From the NCBI GenBank assembly GCA_019914995.1, contig CM034134.1, positions 7,510,463-7,574,462 on the forward strand: a stretch of 64,000 bases of DNA, written 5' to 3'. Numbering within the stretch: position 1 is the stretch's first letter; every line of letters begins with the position of its first letter. The translations under genes and the position numbers were made by a program. The notes beneath the pieces were generated by a model. That model saw nothing but the letters and a program-made list of their open reading frames with translations, was not told where the DNA came from and did no database searches. Positions 22,838-35,124 of this stretch are shown piece by piece. The stretch is from Acanthochlamys bracteata. Its lineage: Eukaryota > Streptophyta > Magnoliopsida > Pandanales > Velloziaceae.

Positions 22838-23039
22838 TTTTTAATTCATAGTTCTTCATATCCAACGATGGAGATTGAATTTGGATGTCACTCCGACCAT
22901 AAACCAAAAAGAGAGTGCCCGAAAGTGCCCCTATCCCTCCCCATATATATATATTAAATTCAAATTATATATTATTATTCTAAATATTTTCTAATTTTTA
23001 GTAATATATACTATATAATTAACTATACGAATTAAAGAG

Positions 23040-23190
23040 GTCAATCTAAACCCCACGTGATCTATTTAAGCTTTCGGAAAAATTTTGGGTGATCCGAAAT
23101 CAATCCGAATCCAGCTAAAATTTGATCCGAATTTAATTTTTTCAGATTGGGTTCGCGAATCAGATAAAAAATTACCACCTCTAATTAGAG
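23040..23190. repeat. Family C repeat fragment
   Basis: Contains GATCCGAAATCAATCCG and CAGATTGGGTTCGCGAATC and ends TTACCACCTCTAA, which read inwards is TTAGAGGTGGTAA, the family C terminus. Only one end is present. Confidence 0.45.
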
Positions 23191-24280
23191 ATAAATTAAG
23201 TGATTGTTCGGCAGTTTGTTTGTATTTTATTATATTTGAAGTTTTTATCTCACACCTTATAATAAATTTTGTTATAGTATTTTATAAAAGTTTCTTTTTA
23301 TTTAAAATTAAAAAAACTATAAAAAATTTTACGTTGAATAATTTTATTATTAAAATTTTGAAATAAAACATTAAACTTATTTCTAAAAAATCTTAAATAA
23401 ATTTATTTACAAAAGTTTTTTATTTTAAACAGTTGTAGTATTCTCTAAATGAAAGCAAAATAAATTAATTTATAAAAATTAAATTTTAAATTATGATTGG
23501 AAAGTGAGTTCGGTGTCTATCGTAACACATTCTAAACATTTTTCTAATATTTTAGTAAACGACATAAATTCTTTAGCCGGAACTAAATAACGTTCGCCAC
23601 GGCGAGCAAAATAGACTGCAAATGATTCTGTCAATCACTTTCAATAATGTTAATAAAAAACAGCTCTATTTTTAATTTATTCTGTGCAAGTGTTCTGGCT
23701 ACTTAGTAGCATCTTTGACTTCCAAGACAAAAATTAATATTAGTTTTATAATATAAAACAACTTAAAACTAATATAATAATATAATAATATTATTAACGT
23801 TTGTGGTGCATAATTCTCTATTTACAAATATAATAATATTTTAACGTTAGTTTTAATGAAATAAAACTAATCCTTAATTTCAACTTTTATTAGTGAAGTT
23901 TTAACGGAAGATTTTGTGGGTAAATTCTATTAAAAATTTGCTCTTTTTTTCATAAGTGATTTGGAAGTTAATTATTAAAAATTTATTTTCGTATATTTTT
24001 TTATATTCTGTTTTAAGAAATTTATTTTTTTTTGAATTACTTATTGAACAAATAAAATAGACAGTAAAATTTTAGCACTATCAGATGAAATCGAAAACTA
24101 TAAGACAACTTAATTGCAACCGTGATTCCTTAGTATGTTATAATCATTAAATTTTAAATAGATTTCGTTTGTTATCTTTTTCTTTAAAAAGCAAGTTTTG
24201 TGCAATTTACAAACCTGAGGGTTGTTTTGGAAAAGTTGCTCGTTGGATTAGTCAAAGAAAGTGTGACTGTTGCTATTCTA
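23190..24280. other. AT-rich intergenic stretch
   Basis: No supported gene. T- and A-rich sequence with no clear MITE termini; it ends in the promoter of the receptor kinase. Confidence 0.5.
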
Positions 24281-24291
24281 TCTACGCCGGT

Positions 24292-24297
24292 TATAAA
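24292..24297 (+). promoter_or_regulatory. Candidate TATA box of the receptor kinase gene
   Basis: TATAAA inside GGTTATAAAACTCG, followed by a pyrimidine-rich leader (TTCTTCC, GTTATTCTTCTTAATC). The leader probably contains an intron from about 24428 to the acceptor TATATGTAG at 25356. Distance and leader composition support it; no transcript evidence is available. Confidence 0.4.
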
Positions 24298-25359
24298 ACT
24301 CGAACCAAAAGAAAAACATTTTATTTGTTGTTCTAATTTTGGTTCTTCCTTCCGAATCAATTATTGTTGCTGTTATTCTTCTTAATCTTCGATCGTAACA
24401 GCTTGCATGTGCTTTCTGTATTGAGGTGATCATTTATCTCTCACTCTTGTTTTGTATTTTTGAGAGAATTTTCTCTAATCATCTGTTGTACTTTTGCTGC
24501 TTGTTCTTCTTTTTGTTTTTATTTCAATATATGGCTGCAAAATTTTGATTTTGACCGTGAAATATGTTAGAAGTTGGAATTTCGAATTTGGTGACTGGGT
24601 TGTGTTATTTTACCTTGATGTTTGGGTTTCTATTTTTTGGAGAAAAGAGGAAGTTAATTTTGTATTTTGGGTTTTCTTAAATTCGAACTGAATGAATTTG
24701 TTATGATTCACTGTTTTTTTATTTCTCTTATTAGAAATACAGTAGTAGGATTTTGGGTTCCGGAAGAAATGTTAGGGTTTGGGGAAAGATTCGATCTTTT
24801 TTGCTAATAGTTGGACCATGTTGTTAGTTGTTAAGCCAAATAGTTGGAGAAATATTTTTAGTTTGAAGCCATTCAAGGAGTTTATGGTTGTTCTTGGTAC
24901 TTGATACAGCATGCAGAATCGATATAGTCCGGCATAACGTTTGTAGAATCATTTCAAAAGCTTTGAGTGATTTTGTTTTCTTGGATTGATTGAGTAATCG
25001 GATGCTTATTCTACAATATTAATATTTTGCCAGGACTTTTGTGAGAAGTTCTTACAAGCATGTTTCCTTTTGTATATGCAGTATAGAGTTAATTCTAAAG
25101 ATCAATATAACCTGGCGAGTTCTCTATTGCTTATGCCTCTTGATCATCCTGTCTATGTGATTTTTTATATTGCCTGAGACTTTGCATGATACTTCTCTGT
25201 TAGTATGTTTGCTTTCACATTTATGGTTGAGATCCCTGATTTTTTAGTGTTGTCTTTTGAGACTTGAATGCACCTTGAATTTTTGGCATAAATATGTGCA
25301 ATTGGAAGGTAATTCGAATTTGTTGTTGTAAGTTGCATCTGCTTTTTTATATGTAGGTA

Positions 25360-25398
25360 ATGGCTCAACTTGTGAAGTGCGTTTGCTCACTACATTAG
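25360..25398 (+). promoter_or_regulatory. 12-codon upstream ORF in the receptor kinase leader
   Basis: ATG at 25360 opens MAQLVKCVCSLH and stops at TAG 25396-25398, 20 bases before the main ATG (25419). It lies just after the putative leader-intron acceptor, so it would be present in spliced mRNA. Such a close uORF can lower translation of the main frame. Confidence 0.5.
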
Positions 25399-25418
25399 CA
25401 AACTAAATCTCCCAAAAG

Positions 25419-28400
25419 ATGCGGCTTGTGACTTTGTGGCTTCTTCTAGCATGCCTTTTCTATCTTGCTAGATCTGACCGACAAGGTACAGTATACACGA
25501 AACTTACTAATTTCGAAGCATCAACTGTTTGCTATAACACCTGTCCGTAGTAAATTTTAGAACTTCCATCAACTTCGCTGCAATATAAATTTTGTGGAGC
25601 TGCACCTTGATCTCTGTACCCTTCTTGGTTCTCCTTGGTTTGACTTTAGTATACCTATATGTTTAAGTTGGGTACTTGGAATTGAAGGTAGTTTAAGTAT
25701 GTAGATTAGTACGTAAATTTTTGAGTTAATCTCATATATTGTTGAAGTCGTGGAAGCTCTACCTGTTAAGAGGGGTAGATATCAGCCCATGAAGAGTTAT
25801 TTATTTGCTATTGTCTTAACTGAAGATAGTGTTCATAACAACGCACGATGGCATATGATAATCCATATAGTCGACCCCTCCTGATGGTATAAGGATTAGT
25901 TTTTGTTGTGTTATTGAGTTAATGTCTAGAATGCATGTTTGGTACCTATTTATCACTGAGATGAAATGCAATTAAACAAGAGTGCTGATAAATTATTGTA
26001 AATGTTACCAGGAGATGCTTTGTATGACATGAAGCTCAAGTTAAATGCCAGTGATAATCAGCTTTCTGACTGGAACCAGAATCAAGTCAATCCTTGCACA
26101 TGGAACTCTATTATATGCGACAGTGACAATAATGTAATTCAAGTGTAAGTCTTTGTTTTATGTTTAATAGCTGTTTAGCTCTTGAGATGATTCTTTAGCT
26201 GTTACAATAACTCAGGCTCGGCTTTGTGTGTTACATATTTGGATATGCATGCCATAATTTGTGCTTGTTTATATAACTGTGTCTCCTTTTCACTTCTTAC
26301 CCCCAGAACACTGTCTAACATGGGCTTCAATGGGATCTTATCACCTAGGATTGGACAGCTGAACTATCTCAATGTACTGTAAGTACGCTCCTTTCTGGTA
26401 AATTTATATGCAATCATCTGGGATGATGCCATAGGAAATTTTTGTTGTAACTTCTCCGTTACTCATATATTACAAAAGAACTGATTATTTTAAGTGGAAA
26501 TATATTTCACTTCTATTTTTGCTGCTTTCTTTGTAACCTTTTTATATCTTTTAAAACATGATTATTTTATGCAGATCTTTACCAGGTAATAACATTACTG
26601 GTGAGATCCCGGAGGAATTTGGGAACCTGTCCAGTTTGACAAGCTTGGATTTGGAGAATAACCGATTGACTGGGAAGATTCCATCTTCTCTTGGGAAGCT
26701 CTCCAAGCTTCAGATTTTGTGAGTGGAGGGCTCTCGGTCACCTGACTTCTAAAATTTTCATTGATTTCTTGTTTCTTTTGCCATAATTTGTATCTATGCT
26801 CACCCAAATCTATGATCAGGATCTTAAGCCAAAATAATTTCACTGGAAGTATTCCTGATTCTTTATCAGATCTCAGAAACCTAAATGATATGTAAGTATG
26901 TGATTGCCTGCTTAGTATTTGTAGTGGAAAATGTTCTGTGTATCATCTTCGTTTACTTAAATTCATGATTGTCATTGTGTACTAGATGTCTAAAGACTTA
27001 CCAAGTTGATTTTATGCAGTCGTGTAGCATTCGATGGTCTTAGTGGTCAGATACCAGAAAGTCTATTCCAGATTGCTAGATATAAGTAAGGGCGGATTCA
27101 TGCAGCAAAAACTTTGAAGAAACAAAGTGAAAAAAGCAGCTTGTTAGGATTTTACTTTAACTTATTTGTACAATCTTGGCTTCTGCAGTTTCACAGGTAA
27201 CAATTTGAATTGTGGAACAAATGCTCGTTCTTGTACTTCTAGCGTGTCTGATCCAGGTATCTTGTTATCAAGGTTATGCATATTGGCATCTGGAAGCATG
27301 CCTGACATTTCCTTCTTTTTCCTCTTGCCAGGCAGAGGATCTGGCAAGTCTAAGGTCGGAATGGTCGTGGGAATTATTGTAGGAGTAATGGTCCTCTCTA
27401 TAGTAGCTATGGGGGTCTTGTGTTTTGTCTGTGGGAATAGAAAGAAGCGCAAGTGTGAGATTTTTGTTGATGTTGCAGGTCAGGTTTGCTATTGATTATA
27501 AAAGTCGTCTAAGCTGTGTTACTCTTGAGTGTACCCATAAATTGCATGCATAGTCTTTTATTGCAAAAACTACATTTTCCCTGATTGTTCCTTCATTTTC
27601 TTCACATCTGATGTACAATCCACTCTTCTATTCCTAAAAAAGTGGTGATTCGAGAATTTTCAGATTGCATGAGATTCTACATATACAGCTGTCTGTCAAG
27701 ACAAAAATAATATTGCCTACATATTGCACAACTATTTCACTGACTTAGTCATCTTGTCATATGCAGGTGAAGATGATCGGAGGATTGCGTTTGGGCAGCT
27801 GAAAAGATTTTCCTGGAGAGAGTTGCAGATTGCAACTGATAACTTCAGCGAGAAAAATGTACTTGGGCAAGGAGGCTTTGGAAAAGTATACAAGGGACTG
27901 CTCCCTGATGGTACAAAAATTGCTGTAAAACGTTTGACAGATCATGAAAGTCCAGGTGGTGAGCAAGCTTTTCTACGCGAAGTTGAAATGATAAGTGTAG
28001 CTGTGCACAGAAACCTTTTGAAATTGATTGGTTTCTGTACTACTACAACGGAGCGGCTTCTAGTTTATCCTTTCATGCAAAATCTGAGCGTTGCCTATCG
28101 CTTACGAGGTACTGATTTCTAAAATACATTTGAGCCACTGGTATGCTTTCACTTTCTAGAAACCTTTCTTCTGACTGTAGTTATTTGCATATTAGTTGTA
28201 GAGTTGAACTGATTTGGTAGGGATGATTATCTTCATTGAACACTTCAAGGAAACCAATTGTGTGTATTTACCGGTGGGTGGTCATAAGCGTGAACATGAA
28301 TAGAAGAGCCAGTTTGAATGCTCATCTGTCATGATGATTGTTTGAAATGAGGCAAGCGTTATGCTAGTTTTTGTTGCATTGAATAGTTATTCCTTTTATG

Positions 28401-29389
28401 CTAATTCAGCTAACGGTCACAGACATCGCTCATTTATATATTCACACTTATAAATAAGGACTATCTTTTCTCGAGGTTTGAATTGCTAGCATTTCATAAG
28501 TATGGCATTTGCTTCTCTTTTACCTTTCTTGACTAGATTTATCTCTGATAATTCATGTCCAATGATGAGCGCAGATTTTAAGCCCGACGAACCTGTGCTT
28601 GATTGGCCAACGAGAAAAAGAATTGCTTTAGGCACAGCTCGTGGTTTAGAATACTTGCATGAGCATTGCAATCCAAAGATTATCCACCGTGACGTCAAAG
28701 CTGCTAATGTCTTACTTGATGGGGATTTTGAAGCAGTCGTAGGAGATTTTGGCTTGGCGAAATTGGTGGATGCAAAGAAGACTTCAGTGACCACTCAGGT
28801 TCGAGGGACTATGGGACATATAGCACCCGAATATTTGACGACTGGAAAATCATCAGAAAGGACTGATGTTTTCGGCTACGGGGTTATGCTTCTTGAACTT
28901 GTTACCGGACAACGCGCAATAGATTTTTCTCGTTTGGATGAAGAAGATGATGTATTATTGCTTGACCATGTAAGTTGATGCAATTACCCAATACTATGCT
29001 ATGTCACTTTTCTGATTTTTTTTTTATTAGAAAATCGTAAAGAAAGAAATTATTCATTTGTTCTATTAATACAGGTGAAGAAACTGGAGAGGGAAAAACG
29101 ACTAAATGCTATTGTTGACAAAAGTATTAAGGATAACTACAATGACCAGGACATAGAGATGATGATCCAGATCGCTTTGCTCTGCACACAAGCATTACCC
29201 GAGGACCGTCCAACAATGTCTGAGGTTGTGCGGATGCTGGAAGGTGAAGGGTTAGCAGAAAGGTGGGAAGAATGGCAACAAATAGAAGTAGTTCGAAGAC
29301 GGGAACAAGAGAGGTTGCAGCAAAAGTTTAATTGGGGCAACGATTCTCTTCATAATCTGCCTGCCATTGAACTGTCCGGTGGAAGATGA
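25419..29389 (+). CDS. LRR-II receptor-like kinase, SERK-related (At5g10290/At5g65240 type), 606 aa
   Basis: Exons: 25419-25485, 26012-26144, 26307-26378, 26575-26718, 26820-26891, 27020-27085, 27189-27256, 27332-27478, 27767-28108, 28575-28969, 29075-29389. All introns are GT-AG, phases join, total 1,821 nt. Eleven exons with one LRR per short exon is the SERK-family layout. Seen: signal peptide ([17 protein letters not shown]), LRR N-terminal cap with [10 protein letters not shown], four to five LRRs ([17 protein letters not shown] and following), a short Ser/Gly hinge, membrane span at about 213-238, juxtamembrane [17 protein letters not shown], and a kinase with GQGGFG (290-295), Lys311, HRD (408-410, RD type), DFG (428-430) and APEY. 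It ends AIELSGGR. It lacks the Ser-Pro-Pro-rich hinge of true SERK1-5, hence SERK-related. The role is likely a co-receptor at the plasma membrane; the ligand is unknown. It appears intact. Confidence 0.95.
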
Positions 29390-30414
29390 ATGAATTTCAT
29401 TTCATTTCTTCTGATACTAAAGCCGGGTAAACGAACTTCTGTTCGTTCCATTCGAACAAGAACGTTTTCCTCAAAGTTGAAACTTGTAATGTTTTTGTCG
29501 GTGGTGAACTTGAAACCTGATACCGTATGGTGTGCATTTATGGAGTAAAAAAAATTTATGCTGAAACTTTTTATGCAATTGAAAGGCCTAAAATTTTTTA
29601 TTCTGAAGGCCATTGAAATGTGTCTGTATCAATTTTTTTCTCTCAAATATTCTTAAGCAGCTTTTCGAGAAATAGATAATGGCGTTTTGTATTGCTTATT
29701 TTAAAATTAACTTTTTAATTTTTAATTTTATATTTTTAAAAATATTTGTTATAAATTTTTAAAGAATTTATTAAAAAATTTAAATATATAGGTTATTTTT
29801 TGTAATAAAATTTTTTTATTATTTATTTTTATAGATAAAAAAAAAATATTTTTTATTTTAAAAAATTTTTTAAAAATTATATTTTAAAAGCGTTCTGAAA
29901 CGTCATCTATTTGTTATATCTATTTTTTTATACATCTTTTTATTTTTTGTGTAATTTTGTGAAATAAATTTTGTTCTATCTCATCGTTACAAAAGAGCTC
30001 CTTTTACACGTTCTTGAGGGCTTTATTATTTTATTTTTGTCTACTGAAAATTATTGAAAGAAGATTATTATTGAACTTTATTTAATTATGTATGTAATGT
30101 TGTTATTGTACAATAATTGCAAATTTTTACAAGAACAAATTAGAAAAAAAACATTAAACACGAATTCTTTATTTTTTCCTAGAACCAGCTTTCACCCCAA
30201 GTTAAAAAATTTCATCTTTTTGTTTTATCATTCTTTTTTCGGTTTCGAAAACTTAAGAAAGGATTCCCAGTGATTGATTTCTAAGAAAACTATTCTAATT
30301 TCTATATCAATTCCAAAACTCCATGATCATTTCTCTTTGGTTTTTAACCGTTTTTTCTTTCCAATTTCAAGTTAAATGCAATCGTGTTTTACATTGTTTT
30401 AAAATTGAATTGTT
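29390..30414. other. 3' flank of the receptor kinase and AT-rich intergenic DNA
   Basis: Probable 3'UTR to about 29640, then a family A copy (29681-29904, listed) and A/T-rich sequence without a supported gene. Confidence 0.5.
29681..29904. repeat. Family A AT-rich MITE-like element, copy 6
   Basis: Begins GGCGTTTTGTATTGCTTAT and ends TTAAAAGCGTTCTGAAACGTC. The reverse complement of the end (GACGTTTCAGAACGC) parallels the start. Confidence 0.5.
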
Positions 30415-31180
30415 TAAGAAATAAGATTTTTAAGAAGTAGATTTGAAAAATGACTAAGTATTCTATTGTAGTTAAAAATAAGAATATAAGTGATTCTTAT
30501 ACTTGATTGTACTTAAAAGTGAATTAAAAATAAAGTTTTAATTAAGAAAAAAGTCAATTCTTAACAAATTGGTACACGCCTAAAAATTTTTTTCCTAAAT
30601 GCGCTTTAGTAGTTTTTATCTTTTATTGAAAAAGTTTTATAAACCGAAAGCTTTTATTTCTGTCTAGGACATTCAAAGGCAAAACCGCTCCGCTCTATGC
30701 ATTGTAATTAAGTATATATTTTAAACGCTCAAATTTTTCTTTTTTTTATCAAATTTTAAATTTCGAATAATTTAAATATTTTAATTAAATAAAAAATTTA
30801 GAATTTTATTTTCACATATCGAATTCAGTTTTAATTTTTTAATTTGTATATTTTTTAATACAAATATATTTTTTAATTTTTAACGTATTTTTAAAATTTA
30901 TTAAAATATAAATATTAAATTCTACTTTTATTTTATTTTTTAAAAAATTTTATTTTTTATTTTACAAAATTTAATTACGAATATTTAAAATACTTCCGAT
31001 AATTACAATCATAACAAATCAAGCTCTCAATATCCAGAAGCTTCAAGAATGAAGCCATCTTGAAGAGAAACTTCCATCAGGTAAAACTTCAAGTAACCGG
31101 CTCTAACATATAATGACCACATCAACATTACTTGAGAAAATATGAAATAAAATCACAACCCCGCAACAAAACACGAAAGA
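30415..31180. repeat. Duplicated flank, copy 1 (paralogue of 35125-36060)
   Basis: Shares ordered, diverged sequence with the DNA next to the CC-only gene: 30415-30655 with 35125-35370, and 31005-31180 with 35885-36060 (AACAAATCAAGCTCT..ATAT, GAAAATATGAAATAAAAT). A family B insert (30710-31004) interrupts it. No coiled-coil ORF remains at the corresponding place to the right. Confidence 0.6.
30710..31004. repeat. Family B AT-rich repeat, copy 3
   Basis: Inserted within the duplicated flank. The paralogous sequence near 35885 reads straight from CTATGCACTATACTTAACAG into TTAATTACAATTATAAC, showing the pre-insertion state. Confidence 0.55.
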
Positions 31181-31886
31181 CTTGTTTCTTGTTTTTATTT
31201 TTTTTCTCTTTGTAGACAAACAAAACAAAGCTTGTATTTCAAATAACCGACATAACATTCAAAACACAAGTCCAAGGCAATACATCATTGAAGGTGAAAA
31301 TCTGAAGAGAACATCCACAGAGGCAGCTTTCTGGTAGGAACTTCAATCAATAGCCCCAGAGTTTTGGAAATAAACATCAGCAGCAAGCAATAGAAATAGC
31401 AGCAACCATACAGTAGTAGCAGAGAAATCTAGCTCCGCAAGGAAAGGTGAAAATCTGACACCTATAATAAGCATGGAATTAACAAAGAAATATTAGCATG
31501 AGCAACATTAATTTCATAGATATTATAGAGAGCTTTCTTTTATTTTTTCTTAAAAAATAAACTTGAAGAAGAATAATCTCATTAGATCTTTCTCTTTCAA
31601 AATAAAACAAATTCAACATTCGTAATTAGGCATCTATTATAAAGAAAATATACTATTTGTTTGAAAGAAAATATACTTTTTTAGACCATACAATAGCATT
31701 CAAGAAAATTACTCATAGTTAATAAGACAAGCATAGAATGCATGTCCAAATAAAAATCCTTTACTAACCTACAACTTTCATGTAATTTCCATGTAATTGA
31801 ATAAATTCTACAGCATTGACATTGTAAATAATAATTGAAGCAATGAGCATAATCAATCAGATAACCTAAAAGACGGTTTTAGGTAT
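31181..31886. other. Intergenic, no supported gene
   Basis: A-rich on the plus strand with AGCAGCAA/ATAGCAG words near 31380-31430. Frames are short and I see no family match. Confidence 0.4.
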
Positions 31887-32134
31887 CATTTGGGAGTGCT
31901 TCTCCCTCTCTATTCTCTTTCAAAAAAGTATTTAGCATTTCGCATTTCAAAATAAACCTTCTATAGTATTTTACAAATATTTATAAAAACTTGGAAGAAT
32001 AAAAAAATTTCACGTCGTAAGATCTTATTTATTATTATTATCTTAGATAAAATAAGTGAAACTCATTTTTTTAAAAAAATTTAAAATATTTTTTAATTAG
32101 AAAAATTGTTTGTTTGAAGCACTTGCAAACGTCT
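31887..32134. repeat. Family A-like MITE, copy 7 (clearest termini)
   Basis: Start CATTTGGGAGTGCTTC; the reverse complement of the end is ACGTTTGCAAGTGCTTC. TTTG..AGTGCTTC matches on both sides. The body is A/T-rich with a central TTATTATTATTATC. Confidence 0.6.
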
Positions 32135-32211
32135 CTTAGTTTGGCTTATCAAGATTTTAAGATCTATAGTATTGTGATACACATCTGACAAGGATACATG
32201 ATTTCTTCCTC

Positions 32212-33970
32212 TGTTTGAAGTGTTTAAATTAGAAATATTTAATTTAGCTCGAGTTTAGAAAGATTTAATTTTACTTAATTTTAAAAGATTTGATTTGGCT
32301 TTATTTTAGAAAGATTTGATTTTAAAAGATTTATTTTTTATTTGATTTTAGGAAGATTTGATTTTAGAAAACTATAAGTGTATATATATGTGTTACATAT
32401 CAATAAAGAAAAGGAAGCTATTGAATACAATTCTCTATATAGTACCAGAGCCATCATTGCTCTAACAAGCACCATCTTCTTTTATTTTTTTTCCTTTCTT
32501 GTTAACTTAGCAGTTTCAAATACTCTTGATGGCCTCTATCTTTACATCATCTACTTTCTCTTCTATCATCATTCAAGATTCCAATCAACAATTGATTGCC
32601 ATAAATGTTGTCGCGCAATCTCCACTAAAACTCAATGACACAAATTATCTCTCCTAAAAATTCAATTCAACACTCTTCTTATTGCTTATGATCTCCTTGA
32701 TTTCATTGACGGATCTAAAACGTGTCCACCATCCACTATTACTACAGACAGTTCAGTAATTATTAATCCAGTCTATACTTACTGAAAACGTTAAGATCAG
32801 TTGATCCTCAATGTCTTCATTGGATCTATCTCTCGAAATATTACTCTGTTAATTACCGGTGCCACCAGTTCTGTGAAGCTTAGCATACTTTTGCCAACAC
32901 CTATGCCAAGACAACACATAGTCACCATTGCAAATTAAAAGTCATCTCAAAACCCTAAAAAAGGTTCTCAAAATATCACTGAATATATACGGAGAATTAA
33001 GATTATGCTGATGAACTTGTACTATTCGGTACCCCTATAGATGCGAAAGATTTATTTGAAAAAATTTTAGAAGGCCTTGGCGATAAATTTCATAATTTTG
33101 TCATTGCTCTCTAAGCTCGTGAAATCCCAATCTCCTCACTCTTAAAGCCACACATCGCAATATAATGTCCAAGGCTCAACCAATACCAGCAACTGCTAAT
33201 CCAACATACATGAATTCAAGACCCCTATTTCAATTCTGATCACATAGTTTCTTTCCGTATAAATATGTCTTCTAATACCGGATCTTTCGTGCCAACATCT
33301 AATAGTAATCGTCTTGCACTATGATCATATCTTGATCGTTGACAAATCTGTGGCACTTAAAGACACTCAGCCAAACGGTGTTTATCATTTCGTCTAGTGT
33401 TGACTAACCAAGTACTAACCAACCAAATGCCAATCAACCGCAGATTCGGAACAAATCTTACATTATAGCAATATGGGCTAACTTTGCAGTTAATATCGGC
33501 ACAGAAACTACATCTCATCTACTTGACAGTAGTGCATCCCACCATGTTACTGACAATCTAAACAATCTCTCACTTCACTCTCCTTACAGTAGTTCCGATG
33601 ATATTATAAGTGGAGATGGCACAGATTTATCAATCACTCAAACTGGTTTCATTTTTTATCTTACTCTACTCATAATTTTATATTCAATAATATTCTTTAT
33701 GTGCTAAGCATAAAAAAATTTGATCTCTATTTCTCAATTTTGTCTAACCAATATGTTTCCGTTGAAATTTTACCACATTCCTTTTTTTTGAAAGATTTTC
33801 TAATAAGAATAGAATTTCTTCAAGGACAAGCTAAAGATGGTATTTATAAGTGATCAATTACACCAACTAAATCTTCACAATTACTTACTTTATCCGGTAT
33901 CAATACCACTTCATCCGAACAGCATTATAGATTAGAACATCCTTTCTTTCAAATCTTCAAATATATTCTA
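32212..33970 (+). mobile_element. Ty1/copia retrotransposon fossil with one short LTR
   Basis: A 5' LTR of about 228 bp (32212-32439, starting TGTTTGAAGTG) is followed directly by TAGTACCAGAGCC, a good match to the initiator-tRNA-Met primer site used by copia elements. Gag similarity runs about 32590-33180 and protease/early integrase similarity about 33510-33900. The element is broken at many places, stops near 33970 and has no 3' LTR in the window. LTR length and gag type are like the RE1/Retrofit group. It appears old. Confidence 0.75.
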
Positions 33971-35124
33971 TCTTATGGTCAGTTACATGCAATTATTTAT
34001 TTTTTTATTAATAATAATTTTTTATAACGACTATCACTGTAATAAATATCATAATTATCTTTTGCTAGTCTCCTTTTACTTCTTTAAATCTATTGAAATT
34101 ATTTTTTATGATATTTGAACTTTATTTATTATATTTTATGATGGCTTTAAATATTATATTATTTTTGTTGATCACTTAATTAAATATATATAATTCTATG
34201 TATTCAAAACAAAATTCAACATGCATTGTTCTACCCACGACGTGGCAAGCTAAGTGCGGTGAAGGCAAGGAGCTGAGCAAATCAGACGACGGCTGGATCG
34301 GCAACGTCGCATAAGTGGTGCGGGCGAGAGTAAAGCTTTGCATAAGACAATGGCACTAGAGCGTGGGTGCGTGCGTATGCGCCCACGGTGCGTTGAGCGA
34401 GTGGGTGAGAAGCAGGCGCACGGAACGCATGACGTGAGCGTGTGTTGAGCCCGCTAATTAATGGGCAAAAGTGGACACAGCCATGTTAGCTCACTCTACT
34501 GCAGCTATATTAAACTAATAGGATTTTTTTTAGTTGTGCATTGTTTTCGTGATTTGTTGTCATGAGGTGTTGTGAGCAACATCTGATAAAGGTGCCAGAC
34601 GATGTGTAAGATTAGAATGTTTGTATGAGACAGAAATGTGTAATAGAGCCGTAGACAGCAACGGTGCTCGTAAGGAGCATTGCATGATTTGTGTGCGCTT
34701 GTGAAATTTTCTTTTATTACTTATTGTCGACTGTATTTGGCTCTCAACAAGAGAGCATTTTTTTTACTCACAAGTGGAGGATGCAATTCTAATTTGGTAA
34801 TAAAATTTCTTTATATCGTTAGTAAATTTTTTTAAATTGCTGAGAGTTTTACACGTGTTTCATTTCAACGTCGATTGTTATATTTTTATGAGAAGATTTA
34901 TGGTGTTACTGTTACGATTTGCCAAGAACGAGTCCGTTTTGAAATTAGTTCTAAGTTATCTTGTTCATAGTAAGTGTTTAAATGCGTAGACAATTTTAGC
35001 ACGCTCTTTCATTCACTGCGTTCGTCGGTATGCGTAAGTAATTTATTTAATTACTATAAAGAAATGAACGTTTTATTTTGTGTGTAATAAATTAGGCTCT
35101 CTTGCTTACGCAAAGAGTTTGAAT
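33971..35124. other. Intergenic block with an isolated GC-rich patch (34225-34480)
   Basis: Mostly A/T-rich, but 34225-34480 is rich in G/C and CpG (CGACGTGGCAAGC, GACGACGGCTGGATCGG, GCGCCCACGGTGCG). No frame in it looks like protein. It may be a fragment of an LTR or a methylated transposon remnant; I cannot assign it. Confidence 0.35.

Larger units (their letters stand above)
16471..22942 (+). mobile_element. Mutator-like element (MULE) with ~1.5-kb terminal inverted repeats
   Basis: Two long arms in opposite orientation (about 16515-17942 and 21378-22837) are close to 95% alike by eye in the blocks compared, and flank a transposase gene with FAR1, MULE and SWIM features. Outer ends are taken as GGAGAACG at 16471 and CCCTCCCC at 22942; each abuts an (AT)n run of 9 bases or more, which could be the 9-bp target duplication or simply insertion into an AT repeat. 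The right end carries about 105 bp (22838-22942) with no match at the left end, so exact termini are uncertain. The transposase has at least two disabling changes, so the element is probably not autonomous now, but arm similarity suggests fairly recent activity. Confidence 0.85.
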
